Shown: positions 25,611 to 34,440, counted from the first letter of the stretch. The stretch: 37,080 nt of DNA from Gammaproteobacteria bacterium (GCA_014382695.1 JACNJF010000185.1:1-37080); one strand, 5' to 3'. The notes: generated by a model from the sequence alone, not told the origin. Numbers and translations: made by a program.

Positions 25611-27539
25611 TTAGAGTTTTACTGCAAATTCAAGTACCTGCTCAAGGCTAAGGGCACGCTCCATGGGAGGCAGGCTATCCAGTATTTCGCGTGCATAGGG
25701 CTTACTCTGCAGACGTTTGTCCGCAATCATCACGATACCTCTATCGTTGATATCACGTATCAGTCGCCCCACTCCCTGTCTGAGACTGATGGTTGCCTCC
25801 GGAATCTGAATCTCTTTGAAGGCATTCCCACCGTTTTCTGCGACCCGTTGCAGGCGCCGTTTATACACCGGGTCTCCCGGAGATTTAAATGGCAGCTTAT
25901 CGATGATCACGAGTTTCAGCTTATCCCCCTTGACATCGACCCCTTCCCAGAAGCTGCTGGTGCCCAGTAATACTGGATTGGGAGTTTTCAGATACTTTTC
26001 AATCAGTTCGCTGCGCTGATGTTCACCCTGGATAAACAGTTTGTTTTTAAGCCGCCGCGACAGTGCCGTTGCGGTCAGTTTCAGCATTCGATAGCTGGTA
26101 AACAGGATGAAACAGTAGCCCTGCGTAGCGTTTATCAACGTACAGCATTCATCCGCAAAGGCATCGGCATAGGCCATATCAGTGGGCTCTGGGATATTTT
26201 GCGGCAGATAAAGCAGCGCCTGTTTTTTATAATCGAACGGACTGATGAAGGTTGCACAGCTTAAATCCTGGATACCGAGTCGGCGAGTAAAGTAATCGAA
26301 TGAACCATTCGAACTGAGCGTTGCGGAAGTGAAAAAGATAGATTTATACAGACTTCTGTCTATCTGCTGGCGGAACTGTTGGGAGACTTCAACGGGTGAA
26401 ATCATCAACCGAAAACTGCGCTCATTCCATTCATACCAGGTTACGACTTCGCTACTCGATTGCAGAAAACCGGCCAGAACCTTTATTAGATTATCCAGTC
26501 TTTGAGCACAGGCCGCGAGCTCTTTGCCGCGTGCCTTTAAAATATCGAGATGCTCAGCAAGTTGCCCCATCACCCGTTGTAACTCCGTCACTGCGGCACG
26601 TATTTCGGGTGCATGCTGGATATTGCGCCACTCGCCCTTGGGGTTGAATTTCCCCAGCACCAGGCGGAAGTCGGCGATGGTTTTCTGGTTTAGATGACAA
26701 AGCTCCTGTATATCCTTACTGTCACGTGCTTCTACGGTCTGTGCGTCGATAATATCTTTCATCAGCAGGTCGTACTGACGCATGGTCAGGCTTTGCCCGA
26801 AGAAATGACTGGCCACATCGGGTAGCTGGTGCGCTTCATCGAAGATCAGTACATCGACCTCGGGTAACAGTTCGCCAAAACCTTCCTCCCGGATCGCCTG
26901 ATCCGAGAAAAACAGGTGATGATTAATCACGATCACATCTGCATCCTGAGCTTTGCGGCGTGCCTTTGTGACGAAGCAATCGTTATATTCGGGGCAGTCA
27001 CTACCCAGGCAATTATCGGCGTTCGAGGTCGCATAGAACCAGAGCGGATCGTTTTCCGGGATATTTGAAAACTCTGCTATATCACCCGTTTTTGTCTTTT
27101 CCGACCAGTGCTTTAGCGCTTCGAAAATTGACAGGTACTGACGTGACTGAAAGCGCCGTTGCAGTCGGTATTTATCGATACGATGGATACAGCCGTAATT
27201 ACTGCGCCCTTTCAGCAAAGCCAGTTGCTTGCCCGACACGATGGTTTTATTGATCAGTGGAATATCCTTCTTGAACAACTGATCCTGCAGGTTTTTGGTA
27301 CCCGTCGAAATGAGTATTTTTCCGCTCGATAAAAATGCCGGCACCAGATACGCAAACGACTTACCGATACCGGTGCTGGCCTCGATCACATGGCTTTGCC
27401 TGTGTTCGATAGCATTCTGGATTAATTCTGCCATCGCCAGCTGACTGGAGCGCGCCTGAAAGCCGGGAATATACTGGCTGATAATGCCGTCGGTTCCGAG
27501 TACTTCTGCGACATTTAATTCTACTGCCAGTTTAGCCAT
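25611..27539 (-). CDS. yoaA: YoaA/DinG-family Fe-S DNA helicase
   Basis: This is an XPD-like 5'-3' superfamily 2 helicase of DNA repair. The 642-residue length and sequence match YoaA (636 in E. coli) better than DinG. Walker A is EASTGIGKSFAY and Walker B is DEAH in LIFDEAHQLPD. The Fe-S cluster cysteines are GCIHRI, NCLGSDCPEYNDCF and the stretch between. Motif VI is VGRLIRD near the C-terminus. TSFWEGVD, here as SSFWEGVDV, is also present. It lies 15 nt after the lpoP-like gene and is probably co-transcribed with mrcB. In E. coli, YoaA acts with HolC in tolerance of replication blocks. Confidence 0.88.
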   Translation of the reverse strand: MAKLAVELNVAEVLGTDGIISQYIPGFQARSSQLAMAELIQNAIEHRQSHVIEASTGIGKSFAYLVPAFLSSGKILISTGTKNLQDQLFKKDIPLINKTIVSGKQLALLKGRSNYGCIHRIDKYRLQRRFQSRQYLSIFEALKHWSEKTKTGDIAEFSNIPENDPLWFYATSNADNCLGSDCPEYNDCFVTKARRKAQDADVIVINHHLFFSDQAIREEGFGELLPEVDVLIFDEAHQLPDVASHFFGQSLTMRQYDLLMKDIIDAQTVEARDSKDIQELCHLNQKTIADFRLVLGKFNPKGEWRNIQHAPEIRAAVTELQRVMGQLAEHLDILKARGKELAACAQRLDNLIKVLAGFLQSSSEVVTWYEWNERSFRLMISPVEVSQQFRQQIDRSLYKSIFFTSATLSSNGSFDYFTRRLGIQDLSCATFISPFDYKKQALLYLPQNIPEPTDMAYADAFADECCTLINATQGYCFILFTSYRMLKLTATALSRRLKNKLFIQGEHQRSELIEKYLKTPNPVLLGTSSFWEGVDVKGDKLKLVIIDKLPFKSPGDPVYKRRLQRVAENGGNAFKEIQIPEATISLRQGVGRLIRDINDRGIVMIADKRLQSKPYAREILDSLPPMERALSLEQVLEFAVKL

Positions 27540-27554
27540 CGTGATGTTGTTGCC

Positions 27555-27938
27555 TCAGCGTGTGCATTGTTTGAATAGCGCATCATTAGCGCGGGCGAGA
27601 TCCTGATCAAACGGACTATACGATTTCGAGCGCTGGATCATCGAGCGGCAGTTTGTAAAATCCATCAAATGCCAGTAGTTTTGTGCCAGATAATGCCAGT
27701 TAAGCGCCTCTCTGGGGTCGACCTTGATGGCGCGCTGCAGATAGTTTATCGATTGTTCAAACTCAGACTCATTCATCAGTTGCAATGCTTTCAGCTGCAA
27801 TCCATTGAGTGTTTTGGCGCCACTTTTGGGTTTGACCTGATCATGATACTGTTCGGTTTGAACAACCGGTTTAGGTGTTGTACAGGCGACTAGAAAGTAG
27901 CCCATCAGCAGGATGATTAAAATAATTCTTGTAACCAA
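27555..27938 (-). CDS. lpoP: LpoP-like TPR lipoprotein, probable PBP1b activator
   Basis: The 127-residue product has a signal with lipobox FLVAC (C19) followed by a proline-containing linker. A TPR-like helical domain (about 48-125, including LMNESEFEQSINYLQRAIKVDPREALNWHYLAQNYWHL) completes it. The TTG start at 27938 is supported by AAAGG six nt upstream and lies 22 nt inside mrcB. In Pseudomonas the TPR lipoprotein LpoP is encoded in the same operon as PBP1b and activates it from the outer membrane. Gene position, lipobox and TPR fold all agree here, so I infer the same role, although sequence similarity to LpoP was not tested. Confidence 0.68.
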   Translation of the reverse strand: MVTRIILIILLMGYFLVACTTPKPVVQTEQYHDQVKPKSGAKTLNGLQLKALQLMNESEFEQSINYLQRAIKVDPREALNWHYLAQNYWHLMDFTNCRSMIQRSKSYSPFDQDLARANDALFKQCTR

Positions 27939-30241
27939 TGTATACCTTTCTCCAGAACGTTATTGTTGCAGTCGCTGTTAAACTGGGGTTCGCTGCCGAC
28001 AGGAAAAGGGAGCAGTACGCTATTCGCACAGTTTTTGCCGCTGATGCCCCCCTGCTGTCGATCGACATAGTGCCACACCAGCTCGGGATCGGCTGCTAAT
28101 TTCAGCGAACGATCATCAAATTGCTGGATAATATCGGCCCATAGCCTGAGCGCACCGGTTGAACCACTTAGTTTGATCGAGTTATTCTGATCATCGCCGA
28201 GCCAGACTACCGTCAGGTAGCGACTGGAAAAACCGGCAAACCAGGAATCACGCAGATCATTAGTCGTGCCGGTTTTTCCGCCAAAAATTTTATCTGTATA
28301 GCGTTGGTGCAGATAACTCGCCGTCCCTTCTTCCACCACCCCAATCAGGGCTCGCTGCACCTGCAGCATGGTTTTGCGATCGAATAGTTCGACCGAATGC
28401 AACGGGATTCGACTGAGCAGTTTATGCTGTTTATCGGTAACCTCACGGATCGTGGTTAACGGGGTGAAATAACCCGAATTCGCAATCACCTGGTACATCT
28501 GAGCGACTTCCAGCGGCGTCATCTGGGTTGCACCCAGCAATAGCGAAGGATAAATTACCTGCTGGCGCAGTAAATCGATTTTCTGCAGGTTTGCGGTTAA
28601 GGTTTTTAAACCATTTTTTTCCAGCCCCAGATGCACGAATGGCAGGTTGTAGGATTTGATGAAGGCCTGGTACAGGGTCGTTTCACCATGCAGCTTTTTA
28701 TCATAGTTTTGCGGGGACCAGATCTCCCCATCCGATTGTTTAACCCGTATCGGTCGGTCGTCAACGATGCTGGCGAGCGATTTACCATTTTGCAGAAATC
28801 CGTACAGTAACAGCGGTTTAATCAGCGAACCAATCGGACGCTGGGCCAGAATTGCGCGATTAAACCCGGCAAAATCGGTATCTCGGCCACCGGTCAGTGC
28901 AATCAGGTCACCGTTCAGGTAATCCGCCACCACAACGGCGGCCTGCAACTGTTGATTATTAAAACGTTGCAGACCGGTTTGCAGGCCCTGCTCCAGCTGG
29001 CGCTGTTTTATCGGATCGAAGGCGGTGAAAATACTCAGTCCGATAGCCGCCAGATCAGAACTCGAGTAACTGCTTGCAAGCTGTTTTTTGACCAGATCAA
29101 GGTAGGCTGGAAACTGATTGACGGACGCCAGCTGCTGACTGACACCGAGTCCGGCGGATGCTAAAGCCTGAAGCTCGGCAGCGGATATCAGCCCTTCATT
29201 GTGCATGATTTCAAGCACCTGATTGCGCCGCTTCAGCGCACGTTCCGGATGCAACAGTGGATTGTAAATAGAGGGACCCTTAACCATTCCCACCAGTAAC
29301 GCCAGGCGATCCCTGCTCAGGTTATCCAGCGATTGTTTGAATAGCAACTTACTGGCCAGCGCGAAGCCGTTAATCGAGATATTCTTTTGCTGCAGCAGAA
29401 ACACTTCATTGATGTAGGCGGCGAGGATGTTGTCCTTGGAGAAACGCAGCTCCAGCATCAGCGCCATCAGCGCTTCGTTGAATTTGCGTAGTAATGAGCG
29501 TTCCGAGGTCAGAAACATATTCTTCGCCAGCTGCTGGGTAAGAGTACTTCCACCCTGCACGGTTTTCCCGGCCTGAATGTTGGCCCATAGCGCCCGCAAA
29601 ATTGAAAGCGGGCTGACGCCCCAGTGGCTGAAAAAATGCTTATCTTCTACCGCCAGCAAAATACGACTCAGCTGCGGTGGAATATCCTGCGCATCGATCA
29701 CCAGTCGGTCTTCACCATTGGCCGAAATGAAACTGCCGAATAGCACCGGTGTCAGCTGGAAAAAATCGAGCGTGGTGTGCAGCGTTTGATTACTGATCTG
29801 CATCACTTCGTTGTTGCTCAGGCGCAGGCTGATCAGAGTTTCATCCTGATGATGATCGGCAAAATAGAATTCGCGGCTATAAATGGTTAGCAGCTTTTCG
29901 GTGTAAGAGAAATGCCCCGGCCGGGTGACCTGATCGACCGCCTGATAATCAGCCAGCTTAAGTTCTTCGATCAGTTGCTGAGGTACGATTTTCATCCCCG
30001 TGTAGAGCTCTAACGGACGTGCGTACACACGCGACGGACGAGCCCAGGTTTCCCCATCAAAGCGCTGTCCGATGAGGTGATTCAAATACAGCAGATGGAC
30101 GGCAAGCGCCAGCACAGCACTAGCGGACAGGATATAAAGCGTTTTTTTCCAGCGTCCTGGAGAGGCATTTTTTCTGGCTTTGGCGGATGAGTTTTGTGCA
30201 GGTTTTCTGTTTACTGATTTTTGTTTTCGGGCTGTACTCAT
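27917..30241 (-). CDS. mrcB: Penicillin-binding protein 1B
   Basis: This bifunctional peptidoglycan synthase has 774 residues. It begins with a short basic cytoplasmic tail and a membrane helix (about 34-56). A UB2H-type region (about 62-150, RVYARPLELYTGM) is the docking site for Lpo activators. The GT51 glycosyltransferase (about 160-345) has catalytic E199 in VEDKHFFSHWG and GGSTLTQQLAKN. The transpeptidase has S472-x-x-K475 (GSLIKP), SYN in IKSYNLPF and KTGTTNDLRDSWF. The start has no strong ribosome site. Only 43 nt separate it from the divergent gene at 30285, so its promoter must be compact. It heads an operon with the overlapping lipoprotein gene and yoaA. Confidence 0.93.
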   Translation of the reverse strand: MSTARKQKSVNRKPAQNSSAKARKNASPGRWKKTLYILSASAVLALAVHLLYLNHLIGQRFDGETWARPSRVYARPLELYTGMKIVPQQLIEELKLADYQAVDQVTRPGHFSYTEKLLTIYSREFYFADHHQDETLISLRLSNNEVMQISNQTLHTTLDFFQLTPVLFGSFISANGEDRLVIDAQDIPPQLSRILLAVEDKHFFSHWGVSPLSILRALWANIQAGKTVQGGSTLTQQLAKNMFLTSERSLLRKFNEALMALMLELRFSKDNILAAYINEVFLLQQKNISINGFALASKLLFKQSLDNLSRDRLALLVGMVKGPSIYNPLLHPERALKRRNQVLEIMHNEGLISAAELQALASAGLGVSQQLASVNQFPAYLDLVKKQLASSYSSSDLAAIGLSIFTAFDPIKQRQLEQGLQTGLQRFNNQQLQAAVVVADYLNGDLIALTGGRDTDFAGFNRAILAQRPIGSLIKPLLLYGFLQNGKSLASIVDDRPIRVKQSDGEIWSPQNYDKKLHGETTLYQAFIKSYNLPFVHLGLEKNGLKTLTANLQKIDLLRQQVIYPSLLLGATQMTPLEVAQMYQVIANSGYFTPLTTIREVTDKQHKLLSRIPLHSVELFDRKTMLQVQRALIGVVEEGTASYLHQRYTDKIFGGKTGTTNDLRDSWFAGFSSRYLTVVWLGDDQNNSIKLSGSTGALRLWADIIQQFDDRSLKLAADPELVWHYVDRQQGGISGKNCANSVLLPFPVGSEPQFNSDCNNNVLEKGIHWLQELF

Positions 30242-30284
30242 CTAGTGCTAGACTCTGAATCTCTTAACAGGATAGGAAACTTTT

Positions 30285-31082
30285 ATGCGGGTCGTGCTGA
30301 TTATATCTTTTTTGCTGACACTATACACAGCCCAGGTCGGTGCTGATATCACAATTCGCTATGACTTAATCAACAACAATCAGAAAACTCCATCCCATCT
30401 GGTAATGATCAAACAGGAGCTGGTTCGCATCGATAACCGACTCGGGCAGCAACCGGACGTAATGATGAATCTGGCAACCGGCGACATCGTGCAATTGCAT
30501 GAAAAAAATAAGGAATACTTCAGGATCAATGCCCAGACCCTTCATCAGTACGTTGATTTATACCGTCAGAATAGTGGCTTTATGCAGAGCCTGATCAGTC
30601 AGGGCATACAGCATCTGGAGCCGGAAAAGCGCGCACAGATCGAACAGATCATGCAGAAATTTGACCAGCAATCCGCTGAGCCAAATACATTCAGTTTGCA
30701 GAATACCGGAAAGTCTGATCGCGTACTCGGTGTGCAGTGTCAGATTTATGCGGTGATTGATCAGGGGCTACGGGTGCGGGATGTATGCCTTGGCGATTAC
30801 CAGCAACTGGGTCTTGAGCCCGATGAAATCCGGAGCTTTGAGCAGCTCAAAAAAATGCTGCGCCAGTTCAAACAGAATTCCCCACAACAACAGGATTTAC
30901 TCAGCATCCTGGTGGATGGGATTGAAAACCTGAATGGGGTTCCGCTAAAAGTGGTGGAATATTATGCCGACGGCAAGGTCAGAAACATCATCCAGGCCGG
31001 CTCCATCTCGTTACGTAAAGTGCCTGCTGTCGCGTATCAGATTCCGCAGAATTTTGCGCAACGACTAACCCCGATTCTTTAA
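30285..31082 (+). CDS. Periplasmic protein of unknown function (DUF4412-like)
   Basis: The 265-residue product has a signal peptide ending near VGA-D (residue 20). Alternating beta-strands (ITIRYDLINN, HLVMIKQELVRIDNR, VMMNLATGDIVQL) precede a long helical middle (about 95-140) and a second beta part with two cysteines (VQCQIYAVIDQGLRVRDVCLGDY) that may form a disulfide. This layout recalls DUF4412-type periplasmic proteins related to the LolA/outer-membrane lipoprotein fold, but I cannot assign a function. It is monocistronic, divergent from mrcB, and has an AGGA ribosome site. Confidence 0.6.
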   Translation: MRVVLIISFLLTLYTAQVGADITIRYDLINNNQKTPSHLVMIKQELVRIDNRLGQQPDVMMNLATGDIVQLHEKNKEYFRINAQTLHQYVDLYRQNSGFMQSLISQGIQHLEPEKRAQIEQIMQKFDQQSAEPNTFSLQNTGKSDRVLGVQCQIYAVIDQGLRVRDVCLGDYQQLGLEPDEIRSFEQLKKMLRQFKQNSPQQQDLLSILVDGIENLNGVPLKVVEYYADGKVRNIIQAGSISLRKVPAVAYQIPQNFAQRLTPIL

Positions 31083-31105
31083 ACCTGCGTTATTTTTCCG
31101 CTTCC

Positions 31106-31122
31106 CTCTGGCACTGCCAGAG
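31106..31122. terminator. Bidirectional terminator hairpin
   Basis: CTCTGGC and GCCAGAG (31106-31112 and 31116-31122) form a 7-bp GC-rich stem with a 3-nt loop; flanking CCGC/GCGG may extend it. It lies between two convergent genes, 14 nt before the aroG stop, and can serve both. The T tract is upstream on the plus strand (TTTTT at 31092-31097), favouring use by the minus-strand gene less than by RNA folding alone. Confidence 0.55.
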
Positions 31123-31135
31123 AGGCGGATTAAAC

Positions 31136-32203
31136 CTAACAGGCTTTACTGTTCGCTCTGGCAACCTTTACCGCATCCGCCAGCATTCTCAACATCTTTA
31201 CGCTATCGTCCATACCCACACAGGCGTCGGTGATACTTTGCCCATAGACCAGTGGTTTACCGGCCTGGATATCCTGCCGACCTTCGACCAGATGTGACTC
31301 AATCATCACCCCAAAGATCGACTGCTGAGCAGTTTTTAACTGATGCGCGATATCTTCACAAACTTCCACCTGCTTTTTGAATTTTTTGGAGCTGTTGGCA
31401 TGACTGCAATCAACCATGACTAAATCATTCAGACCGCTATCGCGCAACAGTGTTGCCGCTTCATTCACGCTTTCGCGGTCATAATTAGGGCGGCTACCGC
31501 CTCTTAGAATGACGTGGGTATATTCGTTACCCGAGGTACTGAAAATCGCCGAATGGCCCTGTTTGGTAACGGACAGAAAACTGTGCGGATGGGAGGCCGA
31601 ACGCATCGCATCGATAGCGATTTGCAGACGACCATCCGTACCGTTCTTGAACCCGACCGGACAGGATAATCCAGAGGTTAATTCACGATGCCCCTGACTT
31701 TCCGTAGTACGCGCACCGATCGCCCCCCAGGCGACCAGATCAGAGATATACTGAGGACTGATCAGGTCGAGGTATTCGGTTCCGGCTGGGACACCCATTT
31801 CGGCCAGCTTGAGTAACAGTTTACGAGCCAGGTGAACCCCTTTGTTGATATGAAAACTGTCATCCAGATCAGGATCATTAATCAGCCCTTTCCAGCCCAC
31901 CGTGGTGCGTGGTTTTTCAAAATACACACGCATGATGATGAGTAACTCACCCGACAGTTCATCGGACAGTTTCTTAAGCTGAGTCGCGTAGTCGATAGCC
32001 GCTTCGGGATCATGAATCGAACAGGGTCCGATGATGACCAGTAAACGATCATCTTTTTTATCCAGAATCCGGTAGATCGCCTGCCTCGTTTCATACACCG
32101 TATTCGCCGCTGTACTGGAAAGCGGCAAATCCTGCTGAACCTGTAGCGGTGATGCCAGTTCCTTGATGGCGGTTATGCGTAGATCGTCTGTTTTATGGGT
32201 CAT
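31136..32203 (-). CDS. aroG: Class I DAHP synthase (AroG type)
   Basis: This enzyme condenses phosphoenolpyruvate and erythrose-4-phosphate, the first step of aromatic amino-acid synthesis. It has VIIGPCSIHDPEAA with the metal-binding cysteine, the MRVYFEKPRTTVGWKG motif, GARTTESQGHRE, PVGFKNGTDG and SHANSSKKFKKQ, all as in the AroFGH family. Sequence around DDLRITAIKEL and FLSVTKQGHSAI is closer to AroG than to AroF. I start at the ATG at 32203 (355 residues), since the in-frame TTG at 32233 adds ten residues with no ribosome site. Feedback specificity cannot be read safely. It follows the PfkB kinase gene by 54 nt and may be co-transcribed. Confidence 0.9.
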   Translation of the reverse strand: MTHKTDDLRITAIKELASPLQVQQDLPLSSTAANTVYETRQAIYRILDKKDDRLLVIIGPCSIHDPEAAIDYATQLKKLSDELSGELLIIMRVYFEKPRTTVGWKGLINDPDLDDSFHINKGVHLARKLLLKLAEMGVPAGTEYLDLISPQYISDLVAWGAIGARTTESQGHRELTSGLSCPVGFKNGTDGRLQIAIDAMRSASHPHSFLSVTKQGHSAIFSTSGNEYTHVILRGGSRPNYDRESVNEAATLLRDSGLNDLVMVDCSHANSSKKFKKQVEVCEDIAHQLKTAQQSIFGVMIESHLVEGRQDIQAGKPLVYGQSITDACVGMDDSVKMLRMLADAVKVARANSKAC

Positions 32204-32257
32204 AGCTGAAATGTTTCGTGTTGTGGGCTGCAAAGCCGGCTATTCTTGAATATTGCT

Positions 32258-33262
32258 TCAATAATTTCCAGCTTTAAATTCCTTCAGTAGTTTCAGTGTT
32301 TGCTGTGTACGCAGACGCGGACCATATTTTGTGACAACCTCTGCGGAGGCCATGGAAGCGAAATCTCCCGCCTGTTGAAAATCCATGGCATGGGTTAATC
32401 CATACAGGAAGGCGCCGGCAAACATATCACCGGCCCCGAGTGTATCGATCGCTGTTACCGGATTGGGCTGAACAGTGATGACTGAAGTACCGTCATACAG
32501 CACTGCGCCGTGTTTACCGCGGGTAATCGCGAAGGTCTTCGCATAACTCTTCATTTTCTCCACGACAGCATCCAGTTGCTGGCTTTCACAAAGCGCAAAG
32601 GCTTCTTCTTCATTCGCAAACAGCAGATCAACGCCATCACCAATCATTTCTAGCATGCCTTCACGAAAATACATCATCATCGAGGGATCAGACAGGGTTA
32701 ATGCGATCTTGACCGAATGTTGACGCGCATACTCTCTGGCCAGCAACACGGCCTGTCGCGAGTTATCAGCGGTCACCAGATAACCTTCCAGATAGATATA
32801 TTCAGACTGTTTGATTGCCTGCTCCGAAACAAAGCTGGCATCCAGTTCAGCTGACACGCCCAGAAAGGTATTCATGGTTCGATCGGCATCCGGGGTTACA
32901 AACACCAGACATTTACCAGAAACACCGGATGCATCCATCTTATGATCCGAGTCTGTATCTATGCCTGCCTTTTTAAGATCCTGCATAAAAAACTGCCCCG
33001 TCATATCTTGTGCAACCCGGCAGGAGAAATGGCATTGCCCGCCCATTTGAGCGATGGCAATCAGGGTATTGGCCGCCGAACCACCACAGGCCATTTTTTC
33101 ATGACTATCTCCCAGATAATTGATCAGATGGTTTTCCTGATGCTCATCAATCAGCGTCATAATGCCTTTCTGAATGCCCATTGAAACGAGCTGAGAAGGT
33201 TCTACATGGTATTCAATATCAACCAGTGCATTGCCAAGTGCGTATACATCAAATTTCTTCAT
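32258..33262 (-). CDS. PfkB-family kinase, probably adenosine kinase
   Basis: PfkB/ribokinase-type enzymes phosphorylate sugars or nucleosides. The 334-residue protein has the N-terminal GNALVDIEYHV strand, the substrate-site ACGGSAANTLIAIAQMGG and the C-terminal anion hole with catalytic Asp in DTLGAGDMFAGAFLYG. Proteins of this layout in proteobacteria are usually annotated as adenosine kinase, which salvages adenosine to AMP. Substrate specificity is an inference from overall form. An AGGAAA ribosome site supports the start. It is the first gene of a probable two-gene unit with aroG. Confidence 0.75.
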   Translation of the reverse strand: MKKFDVYALGNALVDIEYHVEPSQLVSMGIQKGIMTLIDEHQENHLINYLGDSHEKMACGGSAANTLIAIAQMGGQCHFSCRVAQDMTGQFFMQDLKKAGIDTDSDHKMDASGVSGKCLVFVTPDADRTMNTFLGVSAELDASFVSEQAIKQSEYIYLEGYLVTADNSRQAVLLAREYARQHSVKIALTLSDPSMMMYFREGMLEMIGDGVDLLFANEEEAFALCESQQLDAVVEKMKSYAKTFAITRGKHGAVLYDGTSVITVQPNPVTAIDTLGAGDMFAGAFLYGLTHAMDFQQAGDFASMASAEVVTKYGPRLRTQQTLKLLKEFKAGNY

Positions 33263-33456
33263 CTTATTTCCTGTTATTTAATTATCAATGAGTTACAGTA
33301 ACTTTATAAAATATTTATTACTCATTTTGGTTAATCTCTTGATTTAAGCTATAAAACTAAAATAACTTGATCCGAATGCGTTTTTCTCTATACAAGTACA
33401 TGATTTAGAGTTTTAATAGATCGGCTTAGTAGAACTAACGATATGGAGGCTCTAAT

Positions 33457-33669
33457 ATGACCTATCACATTGAGACGACAGATCCAGTAAGCGGAACATC
33501 TTTAAAACAGTTAATGAGTATGCCATATGTCATTGAAAGTAGTGAAGATGAAAGCCTGGTAATCTATTTTGAATCTGAAGTAACACGCGCAATCTATTTG
33601 GAAAACCCAGAAATACATAAATTAGAACATTATAATAAACACCCTGGTTCACCGCACATCGTTTCCTAA
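33457..33669 (+). CDS. Small acidic protein of unknown function
   Basis: The 70-residue product has no signal peptide, cysteine or membrane helix. It contains alternating hydrophobic stretches (YVIESSEDESLVIYFESEV) that suggest a small beta-containing cytoplasmic fold. A strong GGAGG ribosome site and an excellent terminator directly after the stop make it a real, independently transcribed gene. I do not recognise a family. It sits between the divergent kinase operon and the rubrerythrin cassette. Confidence 0.7.
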   Translation: MTYHIETTDPVSGTSLKQLMSMPYVIESSEDESLVIYFESEVTRAIYLENPEIHKLEHYNKHPGSPHIVS

Positions 33670-33677
33670 AAAAAACG

Positions 33678-33703
33678 GCCACTTTAAAAGTGGCTTTTTT
33701 TTT
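33678..33703 (+). terminator. Intrinsic terminator of the small gene
   Basis: GCCACTT (33678-33684) pairs with AAGTGGC (33688-33694) around a 3-nt loop, followed by nine T residues and preceded by seven A residues. It is a textbook Rho-independent terminator, nine nt after the stop codon at 33669. Confidence 0.93.
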
Positions 33704-33807
33704 GCCTAAATAAAAATTAATATTTATTAAGAAATTTCTTTTGATTGTCTAAATTTATCGACCGTATTGCAAAATACAAATTCACTTTACCCGGTTAGTT
33801 GTTAGAA

Positions 33808-33836
33808 TTGACAGGGTAATTCAGGGAGAGTGGAAT
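33808..33836 (+). promoter_or_regulatory. Sigma-70 promoter for the rubrerythrin gene
   Basis: A perfect -35 TTGACA (33808-33813) is followed after 17 nt by TGGAAT (33831-33836, four of six bases of TATAAT). Start of transcription would be near 33843, leaving a leader of about 85 nt. A palindrome GTATT-N4-AATAC lies upstream at 33763-33776 and may be an operator. Confidence 0.5.
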
Positions 33837-33891
33837 TTTCGCAGACTGGATGGATAAATATTTATTACCCTTTCTTTAACCCTCCCTGAAT
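33819..33891 (+). promoter_or_regulatory. Long-range inverted repeat upstream of rubrerythrin
   Basis: ATTCAGGGAG (33819-33828) is exactly complementary to CTCCCTGAAT (33882-33891). GGGTAA just before the left arm (33814-33819) is complementary to TTACCC at 33865-33870. The two pairings cross, so they would exclude each other or form a pseudoknot. The left arms fall in the -35/-10 spacer of the proposed promoter, so this may be a DNA operator pair unless transcription starts further upstream. Confidence 0.45.
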
Positions 33892-33926
33892 CTATTTTCC
33901 AAACTCATAAATTAACTGGAGGCATT

Positions 33927-34343
33927 ATGTCCCTGAAAGGATCAAAAACTGAACAAAACCTGAAAGACGCTTTCGCTGGTGAATCTCAGGCCAATCGTCG
34001 CTATCTATACTTCGCCGCAAAAGCTGACGTAGAAGGATATAATGATGTATCTGCCGTGTTCCGTTCCACCGCCGAAGGTGAAACAGGTCATGCACATGGT
34101 CATCTTGAGTATCTGGAAGAAGTCGGTGATCCGGCAACTGGTCTGCCCATTGGTAGCACTTCTAATAATCTGAAAGCCTCAATTGCAGGCGAAACCCACG
34201 AGTACACCGATATGTACCCGGGCATGGCGAAATCTGCCAGAGAAGAAGGCTTTGATGAAATAGCAGACTGGTTTGAAACCCTGGCAAAAGCAGAACGGTC
34301 GCATGCTAATCGTTTTCAGAAAGCACTCGATAATCTGGAATAA
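33927..34343 (+). CDS. Rubrerythrin-type diiron protein without rubredoxin domain
   Basis: Rubrerythrins reduce hydrogen peroxide at a non-haem diiron site in a four-helix bundle. The 138-residue product contains the helix motifs [11 protein letters not shown] (iron-ligand Glu), [10 protein letters not shown] (ExxH), [12 protein letters not shown] and [10 protein letters not shown] (second ExxH), so the full diiron ligand set is visible. The C-terminal rubredoxin domain of classical rubrerythrin is missing, so electrons must come from another protein. The Fe-S protein encoded 97 nt downstream is the obvious candidate. GGAGG lies just before the ATG. Confidence 0.88.
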   Translation: MSLKGSKTEQNLKDAFAGESQANRRYLYFAAKADVEGYNDVSAVFRSTAEGETGHAHGHLEYLEEVGDPATGLPIGSTSNNLKASIAGETHEYTDMYPGMAKSAREEGFDEIADWFETLAKAERSHANRFQKALDNLE

Positions 34344-34363
34344 GCAGTATTATCTGTTGAACT

Positions 34364-34398
34364 GACGCCACAGGCCGCAAACCGTCTGTGGCGTCTTT
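34364..34398 (+). terminator. Hairpin between rubrerythrin and Fe-S protein genes
   Basis: GACGCCACAG (34364-34373) pairs exactly with CTGTGGCGTC (34386-34395), a strong 10-bp stem with a 12-nt loop followed by TTT. It begins 20 nt after the rubrerythrin stop. It probably ends most transcripts there and lets only part read through to the next two genes. Confidence 0.65.
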
Positions 34399-34440
34399 CA
34401 AACACACTGGAATTTAGTCGATCTTTGCACAGGAAATATC

